Source of the DNA: an uncultured Fibrobacter sp.
Lineage (GTDB): Bacteria; Fibrobacterota; Fibrobacteria; Fibrobacterales; Fibrobacteraceae
Length of the DNA: 64,000 bases
NCBI GenBank assembly: GCA_934699585.1
Contig: CAKUWY010000001.1
Coordinates: forward strand, 279,376-343,375
Reading direction: 5' to 3'
Shown here: positions 56,182 through 63,921 of the stretch, one piece after another
Layout of the letters: every line of letters begins with the position of its first letter
Position numbering within the stretch: position 1 is the stretch's first letter
Translations under genes and position numbers: made by a program
Notes under the pieces: generated by a model
What the model was told of the DNA's origin: nothing
The model's input: the letters and a program-made list of their open reading frames with translations, nothing else
The model's database searches: none

Positions 56182-56274
56182 TCTTACCACATTTATTCAC
56201 AAATTTTCCGCAATGAAAGCCCGAAAAAAATATTTATTTTTCGCTAGACCTATACGCTAATTCGTTGTTAATCC

Positions 56275-56282
56275 TATATTTA
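56275..56282 (+). promoter_or_regulatory. -7-type promoter box for the HU gene
   Basis: TATATTTA lies 4 bases before the GTG start at 56287, with no Shine-Dalgarno. A leaderless mRNA with a GTG start is inferred. Confidence 0.4.
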
Positions 56283-56286
56283 AGTC

Positions 56287-56643
56287 GTGCCTAACGTAAC
56301 AAAACAATCTCTTATTCTTGATATAGCCAAGTCCACAGGGCTTGCCCGCAGCGACATCAAGGTCGTGGTGGAACAGTTCTTGGACCTGGTGGGTGAAAAA
56401 CTCATCGATGGCAATACCATCGAAATCCGTGGCTTCGGGACCTTCGCCTGCAAACCCCGCAAGGCTCGCCCGGCCCGCAACCCCCGCACCGGCGAGACCG
56501 TCCTCATCGAGGAGCGCCTGGTGCCCACCTTCAAGTTCAGCAACGACATCAAGGACAGGATCAACACGTTGGAAAACATTGCCGCCGAAGCCGAAAGCCT
56601 CCCCGAGGTCGCAACGGAAACGGCACAGGACTCCGAAGGCTGA
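56287..56643 (+). CDS. HU/IHF-family DNA-binding protein
   Basis: The 118-residue protein starts at a GTG codon and has the family pattern VTKQSLILDIAKSTGL, then DGNTIEIRGFGTFACKPRKA and ARNPRTGETVLI with the DNA-minor-groove Pro. The C-terminal 25 or so residues extend beyond the usual 90 as an acidic tail. HU and IHF proteins bend DNA and organise the nucleoid. The gene is followed closely by a terminator shared with the convergent pseudouridine synthase. Confidence 0.94.
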   Translation: MPNVTKQSLILDIAKSTGLARSDIKVVVEQFLDLVGEKLIDGNTIEIRGFGTFACKPRKARPARNPRTGETVLIEERLVPTFKFSNDIKDRINTLENIAAEAESLPEVATETAQDSEG

Positions 56644-56692
56644 CCCGAGTCGGCCTCGTGCCCGCGACACCAAATCAAGAATTGATAAAGCC

Positions 56693-56721
56693 AGGCCTTC
56701 TCTCAGGAGAGGGCCTTTATT
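56693..56721. terminator. Terminator between the convergent HU and pseudouridine synthase genes
   Basis: AGGCCTTCTC pairs with GAGAGGGCCT around TCAG, followed by TTTATTT on the plus strand. The stop codon of the minus-strand gene lies inside the right arm. Confidence 0.65.
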
Positions 56722-57407
56722 TCGTCTTCTGTCAAGAACCGCCAGCCCCCCGTGCCCAGAGACCTGTCCAGCAGCACCGGTCCAATGGCGACCCGCTCCA
56801 GGGTTTCCACGTGATTGCCGACAGCGGCGAACATGCGGCGCACCTGATGGTACAGGCCTTCGCCGATGGAAATGACCACGGAGCCGTTCTCTACGGAAAT
56901 TTCCTTGGCCTCCACCGGGCGGCGTTCGTCCTTCAGCATCACACCCTTCAGCAGGTCGCTTTTCTGGCCTTCGGTAAAGGGCCGGGCCAGGGTCACGCGG
57001 TATTTTTTCAGCAGGCCCTTCTTGGGGCTTTCCACCTTGTGGATAAAGTCCCCCTGGTTCGAAAGCAAGATCAGTCCCGATGAATTGGCGTCCAGGCGGC
57101 CCACGGTCTGGATGCCCATGGCCATAAAGCGGTCCGGCAGCAGGCTATAGACCGACGGATAATCGCGAGCGTTGTGGCTGCACTCCACATCTACGGGCTT
57201 GTACAGCATCACGTAGAGCTTTTCCACCGTTGGGATTTCTTCGCCGTTTACCGTGATGAATTCGGGCCGTTCCTTGAGTTCCAGAAAAGGGTCTTCCACC
57301 ACGTTGCCGTCCAGTTCCACCAGGCCCATGCGGACCAGGGCGCGGGATTCCTTACGGCTTCCGAAGCCGATGGATGCAAGCAGTCGTTCCACAGTCAAAG
57401 CAGGCAT
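56703..57407 (-). CDS. RNA pseudouridine synthase (RsuA/RluB family)
   Basis: The 234-residue enzyme isomerises uridine in rRNA. An S4-like RNA-binding part (VERLLASIGFGSRKESRALVR) occupies residues 5-60. The catalytic core has GRLDANSSGLILLSNQG with Asp106, then VTLARPFTEGQ and GLYHQVRRMFAAVGNHVETL. It is the last gene of the seven-gene minus-strand operon and its ATG shares a base with the stop of the upstream gene (TAATG). Which rRNA position it acts on cannot be read here. Confidence 0.93.
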   Translation of the reverse strand: MPALTVERLLASIGFGSRKESRALVRMGLVELDGNVVEDPFLELKERPEFITVNGEEIPTVEKLYVMLYKPVDVECSHNARDYPSVYSLLPDRFMAMGIQTVGRLDANSSGLILLSNQGDFIHKVESPKKGLLKKYRVTLARPFTEGQKSDLLKGVMLKDERRPVEAKEISVENGSVVISIGEGLYHQVRRMFAAVGNHVETLERVAIGPVLLDRSLGTGGWRFLTEDEIKALS

Positions 57408-58375
57408 TATTCCTCCACCAGCCAGTTCAGGATTTTCGTACGCACGTAGCCCAGTTCAGGGAGATTTCCGGTCTTGAGAACCGCTGCACGGCGACGCCAG
57501 AATACAAAGGCGAATATGCCGCCATATACGGAACTGACCGTCAAGAACCAAACCGTTCTGCACAAATTAACGGTCGCCTCGATGTGGCCTGCCGACTGCA
57601 AGTCATGATCGCGGGTCCAGTCCATCCGCAGGTCCCAATCTTCTAGAAACGGATAGCCCTTGAGCATGGCGTTCAGGGCGGCTCCATAGCCCATGGACTT
57701 GTAGTCCATGCGGATCCCTTCTACGTAGCAATCCCTGAAACGCACTTGGAATACGTTTAAAAAACTGTTCAGGATTTTCTTGCTGTAACGCAGGCCTCGT
57801 TCGTCAATGTCCGGAGTCAACAGCAGGGTCCAGAATTCCCGTTCCGTCAGGCTTTTCCTGGCTTCAGGCTCAGGGCACGGGGTTTGAGGTCGCTTCGCTT
57901 TGGGGTATGAGGTTTGAGGCTCTGAGGTCGAAGCTTCAGATGCGGGGTTCGGGGATTCAGGCTCAGGGCGCGAGGCGCGGGGTTCGTCATCCTCACGAAA
58001 GTGAGGATCCGCTTGAGGAACTTCGGGTGCGGGGTTCGGGGATTCAGGCTCAGGGCGCGAGGCGCGGGATTCGTCATCCTCACGAAAGTGAGGATCCGTT
58101 TGAGGGGTTTGGGACGCGGGGTTCGAAGCTTCAGGTTCGGGGTCCTGCTCCTTCTCCACAGGCTTTTCTTCTGCAGGTTGCTCCGGTTCTGGTTCCGGAT
58201 CCTCCTTCGCCTTCCATTCTTTCGTGTAGTTCCAGAGTCTTTTCTTGAACACGAACAGGTCTGCCACAAATCCCGATTCCGTCAGGTGAAAATCCAGCCG
58301 GAACACCACAGGGAACAGCAAGACAACTGCTGCGATGATGGCGACAAGAATCAGGACCAGGCTGAAGACGCTCAT
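57407..58375 (-). CDS. DUF2953-like membrane protein with repeat-expanded linker
   Basis: The 322-residue protein has an N-terminal membrane segment (VFSLVLILVAIIAAVVLLFPVVF), a long Pro/Glu/Ser-rich linker at about residues 55-175, and a C-terminal part (KSMGYGAALNAMLKGYPFL, then GHIEATVNLCRTVWFL) resembling DUF2953 proteins; the match is from pattern memory and is tentative. Within the linker a 29-residue unit is duplicated, each copy containing DPHFREDDE encoded by a palindromic repeat. Its ATG overlaps the MlaC-type gene's stop (TAATG) and its own stop overlaps the next start in the same way. Confidence 0.75.
   Translation of the reverse strand: MSVFSLVLILVAIIAAVVLLFPVVFRLDFHLTESGFVADLFVFKKRLWNYTKEWKAKEDPEPEPEQPAEEKPVEKEQDPEPEASNPASQTPQTDPHFREDDESRASRPEPESPNPAPEVPQADPHFREDDEPRASRPEPESPNPASEASTSEPQTSYPKAKRPQTPCPEPEARKSLTEREFWTLLLTPDIDERGLRYSKKILNSFLNVFQVRFRDCYVEGIRMDYKSMGYGAALNAMLKGYPFLEDWDLRMDWTRDHDLQSAGHIEATVNLCRTVWFLTVSSVYGGIFAFVFWRRRAAVLKTGNLPELGYVRTKILNWLVEE
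57941..58114 (-). repeat. 87-base coding tandem repeat carrying the dispersed palindrome
   Basis: Two copies, 57941-58027 and 58028-58114, each contain the 20-base word TGCGGGGTTCGGGGATTCAG and one palindrome GTCATCCTCACGAAAGTGAG followed by GATCCG. Because 87 is 29 codons, the frame is kept. A degraded third unit borders the array. Confidence 0.75.
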
Positions 58376-58950
58376 TATTCCGCTTCGTCGGCCTTCTTGC
58401 TGATAATGTCAATCAGTTCGGCAAAGGACTTGGTCTTGAGAATCTGGCTGAACTGATCCTTGTAGTTACGGGCGGTAGAAAGGTCGTCGATAACCAAGTC
58501 CCAGGCCATCCACTTGCCGTTTACCTGGGTCATCTTGTATTCCAGAACGGCTTCCTTGCCCTTGTTCCACAGGTGGGCCACCACGCGAGCCTCGTTATCC
58601 TTTTTCATCTTGGCGGGTTCGTAAATCGTGGAATCCGCACGGTAGAGTTCCAGGCGCTTTGCGCTGGAGTTGCGGACCATGCGCTTGAATTCTGACACGA
58701 ACTTTTCTTGGGAAGCGGCGTCCTGGGCGTCCCAGTCCTTGGCCGAAAGGCTCTTCTTGGCAAGCATCTCGAAGTCGAAACTATCGCTCAGCAGGTCCTT
58801 GACGCGCTCCTTTTCCTTGGCAGTATGGTTGGACTTTTTCAGCAAGGCCTGCAGTTCACCGTCCTTTTTCTTGATGGCGGCAACAGGGTCTTCGGCGGCA
58901 AAGGCCACCAGAGAAAGGCCAACAACCAAAATCATCAACTTCTTAAACAT
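58375..58950 (-). CDS. MlaC-type periplasmic phospholipid-binding protein
   Basis: The 191-residue protein has a signal peptide (MFKKLMILVVGLSLVAFAAE) and the MlaC/Ttg2D pattern: VKDLLSDSFDFEMLAKKSL, then EKFVSEFKRMVRNSSAKRLE, then VNGKWMAWDLVIDDLSTARNYKDQFSQIL. MlaC shuttles phospholipids between the outer and inner membranes. No mlaD, mlaE or mlaF is in the window. AAGGAG lies upstream of the ATG. The neighbours are a TolC-type protein upstream and a membrane protein downstream, so it probably works in envelope traffic. Confidence 0.9.
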   Translation of the reverse strand: MFKKLMILVVGLSLVAFAAEDPVAAIKKKDGELQALLKKSNHTAKEKERVKDLLSDSFDFEMLAKKSLSAKDWDAQDAASQEKFVSEFKRMVRNSSAKRLELYRADSTIYEPAKMKKDNEARVVAHLWNKGKEAVLEYKMTQVNGKWMAWDLVIDDLSTARNYKDQFSQILKTKSFAELIDIISKKADEAE

Positions 58951-58966
58951 GGGAATTTACTCCTTT

Positions 58967-60322
58967 TTAAAATCTGGCTTGATAGTCTTTTAAACTCAAC
59001 CCCATCCTGGCAATGAGTTCCGCCACTTCCACATTGTACTTGCACACCGCAAAAAGGTAATCTTTCTGCAAGGTCACGTTCTGGGTGTAGGCGCTTACCA
59101 GTTCGCCCGTCTTGGACTTGTCCAGGTCGTACTGCATGGCGGCCCCCTTCAGAATGGCTTCGGAGGCCTTGAGGCTTTCTTTCAGGGCTTCCATCTTTTC
59201 CTGGGCGGCGACCACCTGGTAATACTGTTCTTCGGCCTTGGCCATCAGGCCGTCCGCCGCATAGGCTTCTTTCATTTTCAGGCCACGGTATTCTACCCGG
59301 GCTTCGCGGTAGCCAGCCCACTGCTTCCAGAAATTCAGCCGATACCTGAGTCCAATGCCGATAACGCCCGAAAGCTTGTTCACGGCGTCTTCGGCAAAGG
59401 CATCCTTCTGCATCACCTTGCGGTTTCCGGCCCAGCTTTTTACGTATTCCACTTCACCCAGCACAAAGAACTCCGGAGCAAGCTTTGCCTCTGCCAAATC
59501 CATCTGGGTTCTCTTGGCGATAAGCCCCGCCGAAAGCTGTTTCAACTCCGGATTACTCTGCAAGGTGAGCATCCGCACCTCTTCTAAGGGGGGCAATTTT
59601 TCCTTGCGGGGAACAAGCACCGTATCTTCTGCGGCAAAGACATCGCCATCCTGCAGGTTCAGCGAAAAGCGGATAGCCAGCTGCACCCGTTTCATGCCCA
59701 GTTCCGCCTCGGTCACGCCCTCCTTGACCGTATGCATTTTCGCCTTCAGGTTCAAAAAGTCCATCTGGCTCACATTGGGATCGTCGTCGTCCAGGGCTTC
59801 TTCCATCTGCTCGTAGGCCTCATCCACACGCTTCTGGGCATCGGCGGCCAGTCGTTTCATTTCAAGGGCCAGCAGGTAGTTGTAATAATAGGTCTGCAGT
59901 TCCACTTCTTTTCGCAAGAGTGCGTTTTCGATGGCAAAGGACTTCTGCTGCACATCCGCTTCCAGGGCCCGCTTGCCGGAGCGGTACTGCCCCAGGTTCA
60001 GGGGCTGCACGAATTTCGCCTGCACTCCCCAGAAAGGGCCCATCTTGGAAAAGTCATAGACATCGACCGTATCGCCCCAGTTATCTACAGATTCCTTAAG
60101 ACCGGGGGCGGGGCCCACCATCATGGAAACGTCCAGGGTGGGCAAAATGGCTTCGGCCTTCAGGCTCTGGATTTTTTCCTTTTTCGATTCGGTTCCAAAT
60201 CGGGCTTCTGCAATTTGCGGGTCATTTGCAAGCCCAGCCTCGACAAAGCGCAAACAGTCGTAACGGACTTCTCCCGCTACGGCAATGCCTGCAAGCATCG
60301 TCAAGAGCAAAAACTTTTTCAT
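58967..60322 (-). CDS. TolC-family outer-membrane efflux protein
   Basis: The 451-residue protein has a signal peptide (MKKFLLLTMLAGIAVAGE) and TolC-type helical repeats: SNPELKQLSAGLIAKRTQMDLAEAKLAPEF, then KAEEQYYQVVAAQEKMEALKESLKASE. TolC trimers form a channel through the outer membrane and periplasm. No inner-membrane partner (RND, ABC or MFP) is adjacent. The open frame extends upstream into the transglycosylase gene, but the ATG at 60322 with TAAATTTA five bases upstream is preferred. Confidence 0.9.
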   Translation of the reverse strand: MKKFLLLTMLAGIAVAGEVRYDCLRFVEAGLANDPQIAEARFGTESKKEKIQSLKAEAILPTLDVSMMVGPAPGLKESVDNWGDTVDVYDFSKMGPFWGVQAKFVQPLNLGQYRSGKRALEADVQQKSFAIENALLRKEVELQTYYYNYLLALEMKRLAADAQKRVDEAYEQMEEALDDDDPNVSQMDFLNLKAKMHTVKEGVTEAELGMKRVQLAIRFSLNLQDGDVFAAEDTVLVPRKEKLPPLEEVRMLTLQSNPELKQLSAGLIAKRTQMDLAEAKLAPEFFVLGEVEYVKSWAGNRKVMQKDAFAEDAVNKLSGVIGIGLRYRLNFWKQWAGYREARVEYRGLKMKEAYAADGLMAKAEEQYYQVVAAQEKMEALKESLKASEAILKGAAMQYDLDKSKTGELVSAYTQNVTLQKDYLFAVCKYNVEVAELIARMGLSLKDYQARF

Positions 60323-60332
60323 CAAGTTAAAT

Positions 60333-61019
60333 TTATAAAATTGGACGGCTTGCAAGCATTTTATACTTGGAAATGACACGCTCATAGTAACGCATGGGCA
60401 AGGGCCTCCCCCGCTCCAGCAGTTTGTCCACGGCGGAATGCCCCAGGTTGTAGGCCACCAGGGCTTCTTTCCAGTTGCCGTATTTTCCGATAAGGCGAAT
60501 CAGGTAGGCCGTTCCCACCGTCACGTTCACCTCGGGCTTGAACAAATCCTCTTCGGAATTCACCCGGAGTCCAAACCGCCACGCCATCTTCTGGGCCGTT
60601 TCAAGCTTTATCTGCATGAGCCCGAGAGCTCCCGAAAAAGCTCCCGACTGCATGCGGCCCCTAGCGTTGGGGTTACCGTGGCTTTCCTGGGCCACCACCG
60701 CAAGCACCATCAGGGGGTCAATGGAATAGGCATGGGAAATCTGCCAAAGCTGCTCCGTGAGACGACGGCGGGCATCTTCCGAAAGTTTCTTTTCCGACAA
60801 AAAATCTACGGCCCGGTCTATCCTCACATATTCCAGAGTCCAGTTGCCGATTACGTCCAGCTGTTCGATTTCGGCCCTCAGGGCACGCTCTTTTTTGGAA
60901 AGGCTTTCCAGTTCGCTGCGCTGGAGCCCCCAGTAAAAAACAAAAGAGAAAAGGACAACGAAGGTAAGTCCAAAGGCAAGCACCGCCACAGGCGTCGAAA
61001 GTCCAAGACTATTCTTCAC
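60333..61019 (-). CDS. Membrane-anchored lytic transglycosylase (SLT domain)
   Basis: The 228-residue protein has one N-terminal membrane anchor (residues 10-30), a short coiled coil, and a lytic transglycosylase domain. The catalytic Glu112 lies in AVVAQESHGNP, followed by FSGALGLMQIKLETA and AYNLGHSAVDKL. It cleaves peptidoglycan glycan strands in the periplasm. Its start overlaps the STAS gene's end by 11 bases, so translation is coupled. A peptidoglycan-cutting enzyme next to a TolC channel suggests insertion of an envelope-spanning assembly. Confidence 0.92.
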   Translation of the reverse strand: MKNSLGLSTPVAVLAFGLTFVVLFSFVFYWGLQRSELESLSKKERALRAEIEQLDVIGNWTLEYVRIDRAVDFLSEKKLSEDARRRLTEQLWQISHAYSIDPLMVLAVVAQESHGNPNARGRMQSGAFSGALGLMQIKLETAQKMAWRFGLRVNSEEDLFKPEVNVTVGTAYLIRLIGKYGNWKEALVAYNLGHSAVDKLLERGRPLPMRYYERVISKYKMLASRPIL

Positions 61020-61698
61020 GCCGGGTATTCTCCAGGTGCTTCAGGTAAGAAACCCAGTCGCGAATAGCCCCGAAGGAATTCAGCTGGGATGTATCTTCCA
61101 CCACGCCCAGCCTTTTCAAGGGGCCAATTGAAGATTCCAGCTTGTCGATTTCCTGCACATAACGGTCCCGCTGGCTTTCCAGGGCCATAATTTGGGACTG
61201 CTTGTCGGCAATGTCTTTCCCCTGGGCGGCAATGATTAAGAATAAAGTAACAAGCCAGCCCATTATCAGCACGCCGGCCGCAATGGCCACACTTGGACTC
61301 AGGCGAAGTCCCGTCTTTTTTCCGTAATAGACGCCTACCTGCTTCAGCTGCTTGGAAAGACCGGAACTCTTGTAAGCCTCGCGACTTTCATGGATTTCAA
61401 AAATATTCTTGTATCTGGAAAAATATTCCAATAGTTCTTCGTTCCTGAACAGGAGCACCATAGTAGAATTCCGCTCCCTGGTCTTGTTCATCAAATCCAG
61501 GAACATTTCCAGGTAGTCATCTACGGCAAAATGAGCACGCTCCAGATTCAAGAAGAAAAACACTCCGGGGCCAGACATCAGGGAGTCCAGCTTTTCCCGA
61601 ACGGCCGATAGCTGTGCCTTGCTCAGGGAACCCGACAGGGAAATTTCCACGTCGTTTCCAAAGTCCTCTATCTGTATGTCAATCAGGTCCGCCCTCAT
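61009..61698 (-). CDS. STAS-domain protein with membrane segment and coiled coil
   Basis: The 229-residue protein begins with a STAS-like domain at about residues 1-105 (VEISLSGSLSKAQLSAVREK, then GVFFFLNLERAHFAVDDYLEMFLDL). This is the anti-sigma-antagonist and MlaB type fold. It continues with a membrane segment (ILIMGWLVTLFLIIAA, about 143-158) and a coiled coil (DKQSQIMALESQRDRYVQEIDKLESSIG), then ends in a charged tail. This combination is unusual for STAS proteins. The Ser normally phosphorylated in anti-sigma antagonists is not evident. Its start is 3 bases after the upstream GH57-like gene. Confidence 0.72.
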   Translation of the reverse strand: MRADLIDIQIEDFGNDVEISLSGSLSKAQLSAVREKLDSLMSGPGVFFFLNLERAHFAVDDYLEMFLDLMNKTRERNSTMVLLFRNEELLEYFSRYKNIFEIHESREAYKSSGLSKQLKQVGVYYGKKTGLRLSPSVAIAAGVLIMGWLVTLFLIIAAQGKDIADKQSQIMALESQRDRYVQEIDKLESSIGPLKRLGVVEDTSQLNSFGAIRDWVSYLKHLENTRREE

Positions 61699-61701
61699 GC
61701 A

Positions 61702-63558
61702 TCACCTCTTGGAGAGCGTCATGTTCATCTTGCATTCAAATTTTTCCGAGGCGGCCAGGGACGATTTCCAGAAAGGATAAAGGCGAATTCCCTGGAACAT
61801 CTGGGGGGCCGCCGCCGAAGACGCACTGAAAATCGGCCCGATAAAGACCGGCGTTGGCGTCTCGAATTCCAGTTCCATGGCGGCATTCAGGCTAGAATCG
61901 AAAACCTTGAACTTCTTTGCATCCGGATAAATGAAAGGCTCCCTGCGGTCCCACTTGACCTTGGATCCGTCCGCGACAATGCATGGGCCCTCGCCCGACT
62001 CCAAAAGTCCAAGCTCCATCAATGTCCCGAAATAGCAGGGATTTTCCTGATAGGTGGTGTTGGCCACCTCGTAAGCCACTCCTATACGGGGAGACCCATT
62101 GTCAAAGTGCAGTTCCTTCTTGACCAAGAAAACGCCCTGTTTCTCGCCGACACGGTAGCCCTGTTCTCCGCTCAGCTGCACCTGGGCACTGCCGCTTTCC
62201 CGTTTCACCTGGTAATCGTAATGTTCCAGGAACAGGCGGTCGCGCCCGGCCAACAGCACGCCAATCTGCTCTGCGGTCAGGTCCTCATTGGGCAACAGGC
62301 ATTCCGCGAGGAATAAGGCCGGACCACCGTCATCGTGCCAGGCATTCACCAAATTCACGGCAGGAGTCTTGTGGTTGAACAACCTGAGAATACCCCCCTG
62401 GTTGTAATCCACCAGGCAAGAAATCTCCGGATTTTCCACCCAGATCTGTTTCATGCCCTGAAGCATAAAATCGCTCACGTCTATACGCAGGCCCGAAAAA
62501 TTCATTCGGGAATCCAGGTCGTGAGCGGCCTTCTGCAGGTAGCGGAAGCCCCACTGGCGCACCTTCAGGCTGCGCATGCCCTCGTCGTCTTGCAGGTTCC
62601 GGTAGAAAATCGGCGACATGGCGGGCAGAAGTTCCTCGTAGAACTTTTCCAGGTCCTTGCCCTGCAAGTTGCCCTTGCCCCTGTGGAACAGGTTCAGCAG
62701 GTCCTTTTGCAGGGTATTGATTTCGGGACGCTGCACAAGCATCTCCCGACAAGTGTTGGCCGCAAAGGGGAGCCCCAGCTTGCGACCCGCAGAAACAAGA
62801 TTGCTGAGAGCACCTTCCGGCTGGAGCTGGTTCACGATATAGCTCACGGGCCAGGTCTGCACCTCGTTCGTCTCTACAAAATCCACCAAACGCTCGAAGA
62901 AGCCCACGATTTCTTCGGCCTGCGGGGGCAAGTCCAGCAGCACCACCACGGGCTTTTCTTCGTGATTGTAGGATTCCGCAATTTCCCGCCAGCGAAGGTC
63001 GTCTTCGCCGATAGCCTTGGAAAGTTCGTCAGAAACAGGAACCACCCGCATCAGGGAGCCCTGGTCTTCGACAGTGAACCAACCCGAAACCGGAGAATTG
63101 CGGCCCAAGGCGTCCCGGACGGCGGCCTCGCTTACCAGCGCGTAGTCAAAGGCGCACTCCTCCAGCACAGAAATCATGCCCATTTCCCAGACCAGGGACG
63201 AATTGAAATAACCCTGGGGTTCCAGGCCCAAGAAGGATTTCAGCTTGGACCGGTGCTTTTTCAACTGGCGGACCTGCAGGTCCTTCGGGAACAGCGGGAG
63301 CATGGGGTCGTAAAAACCACCGCCCAAAAATTCAACAAGACCCTCGTCAACCCCGGCCTTGATTTTACCTATGGAAAGGGGCTTCGCCGTCTTCTTCAGC
63401 ATTTCCATGGTAGGGCCGTCCATAAAGATGGAGCACTTCACCTTCCGGTAGTTCAGCAAAATCTCAAGACCGTCCGAGAGGTTCCGGGCCACGGCCTCCA
63501 GATTGCCGTAGGCCGTCTGGGGCGAAAGCTGAAGCAAAAAAGAAACGACGGGTTTCAT
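61702..63558 (-). CDS. GH57-like protein with DUF1926 domain, catalytic residues apparently lost
   Basis: The 618-residue protein aligns by eye with GH57 4-alpha-glucanotransferases. The family-type GLVEFLGGGFYDPMLPLF is at about residues 73-90, then GYFNSSLVWEMGMISVLEEC (116-135). The C-terminal DUF1926-type region has YNQGGILRLFNHKTPAVNLVNAW. Where active enzymes have the nucleophile Glu in a W-L-T-E-R-V-W-type motif, this protein has FNSSLVW, putting Ser120 in that place. The HQP motif is replaced by LQLSP. No GEKFG-like acid motif is visible. A binding or structural role is possible. First gene of the operon; no cellulose-type binding domain seen. Confidence 0.72.
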   Translation of the reverse strand: MKPVVSFLLQLSPQTAYGNLEAVARNLSDGLEILLNYRKVKCSIFMDGPTMEMLKKTAKPLSIGKIKAGVDEGLVEFLGGGFYDPMLPLFPKDLQVRQLKKHRSKLKSFLGLEPQGYFNSSLVWEMGMISVLEECAFDYALVSEAAVRDALGRNSPVSGWFTVEDQGSLMRVVPVSDELSKAIGEDDLRWREIAESYNHEEKPVVVLLDLPPQAEEIVGFFERLVDFVETNEVQTWPVSYIVNQLQPEGALSNLVSAGRKLGLPFAANTCREMLVQRPEINTLQKDLLNLFHRGKGNLQGKDLEKFYEELLPAMSPIFYRNLQDDEGMRSLKVRQWGFRYLQKAAHDLDSRMNFSGLRIDVSDFMLQGMKQIWVENPEISCLVDYNQGGILRLFNHKTPAVNLVNAWHDDGGPALFLAECLLPNEDLTAEQIGVLLAGRDRLFLEHYDYQVKRESGSAQVQLSGEQGYRVGEKQGVFLVKKELHFDNGSPRIGVAYEVANTTYQENPCYFGTLMELGLLESGEGPCIVADGSKVKWDRREPFIYPDAKKFKVFDSSLNAAMELEFETPTPVFIGPIFSASSAAAPQMFQGIRLYPFWKSSLAASEKFECKMNMTLSKR

Positions 63559-63886
63559 GGGATAAAGGATAGTAAAAAAGGGGCTAGGGGATAGGATCTA
63601 GGGGCTAGGGGCTGGGGAAATGTGGGGTGTGAAATTAGTAATGAGTTGTGAGTTATGAGTTGTGAGTTCTTATAGTCGCGCCTTTGGCGCCAAACTATAT
63701 GCTGAGGACTGAAAACTGACGACTGACAACTCAGTATTTTTGTGTAGGGGTAGGCCTCCCCCTGGCTCGCACGCTGTTGCTCGCCACCCCCTCGTGCGTC
63801 GGGGGCAGCCCGTCACGGGCTCGGGTCCGGCAAGGAGGTGAACGTCAAGCGGGCCCTCGCCTGCGCGAGGGTGACGAGGCGGGCAT
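63559..63886. repeat. Repeat-rich intergenic region
   Basis: No gene is credible. From the left: GGGGCTAGGGGATAGGATC words (as at 16800), GAGTTGTGAGTTATGAGTTG words with GACTGAAAACTGACGACTGA, the palindrome CGCGCCTTTGGCGCC, a segment with GGGGTAGGCCTCCCCCTGGC, and the palindromic repeat copy GGGCCCTCGCCTGCGCGAGG followed by GTGACGA at 63851-63876. Confidence 0.55.
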
Positions 63887-63921
63887 AAAAAAAGCCCCAC
63901 TCGCTGTTTACAGCAAGGGGC
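63887..63921 (-). terminator. Terminator for a minus-strand unit beyond the window edge
   Basis: On the minus strand GCCCC and GGGGC pair, enclosing the inner pair GCTGT/ACAGC, and are followed by seven T. Its source gene must lie past 64000 or be the structured segment next to it. Confidence 0.55.

Noticed and set aside
57941..58114. CRISPR array
   Set aside because: Only two units, in a coding frame, with no spacers of uniform length between identical repeats and no cas genes in the window.
63670..63900. 76-codon minus-strand frame at the right edge
   Set aside because: Lies wholly in GC-rich repeat DNA; no ribosome-binding site or promoter box, and no protein-like composition.
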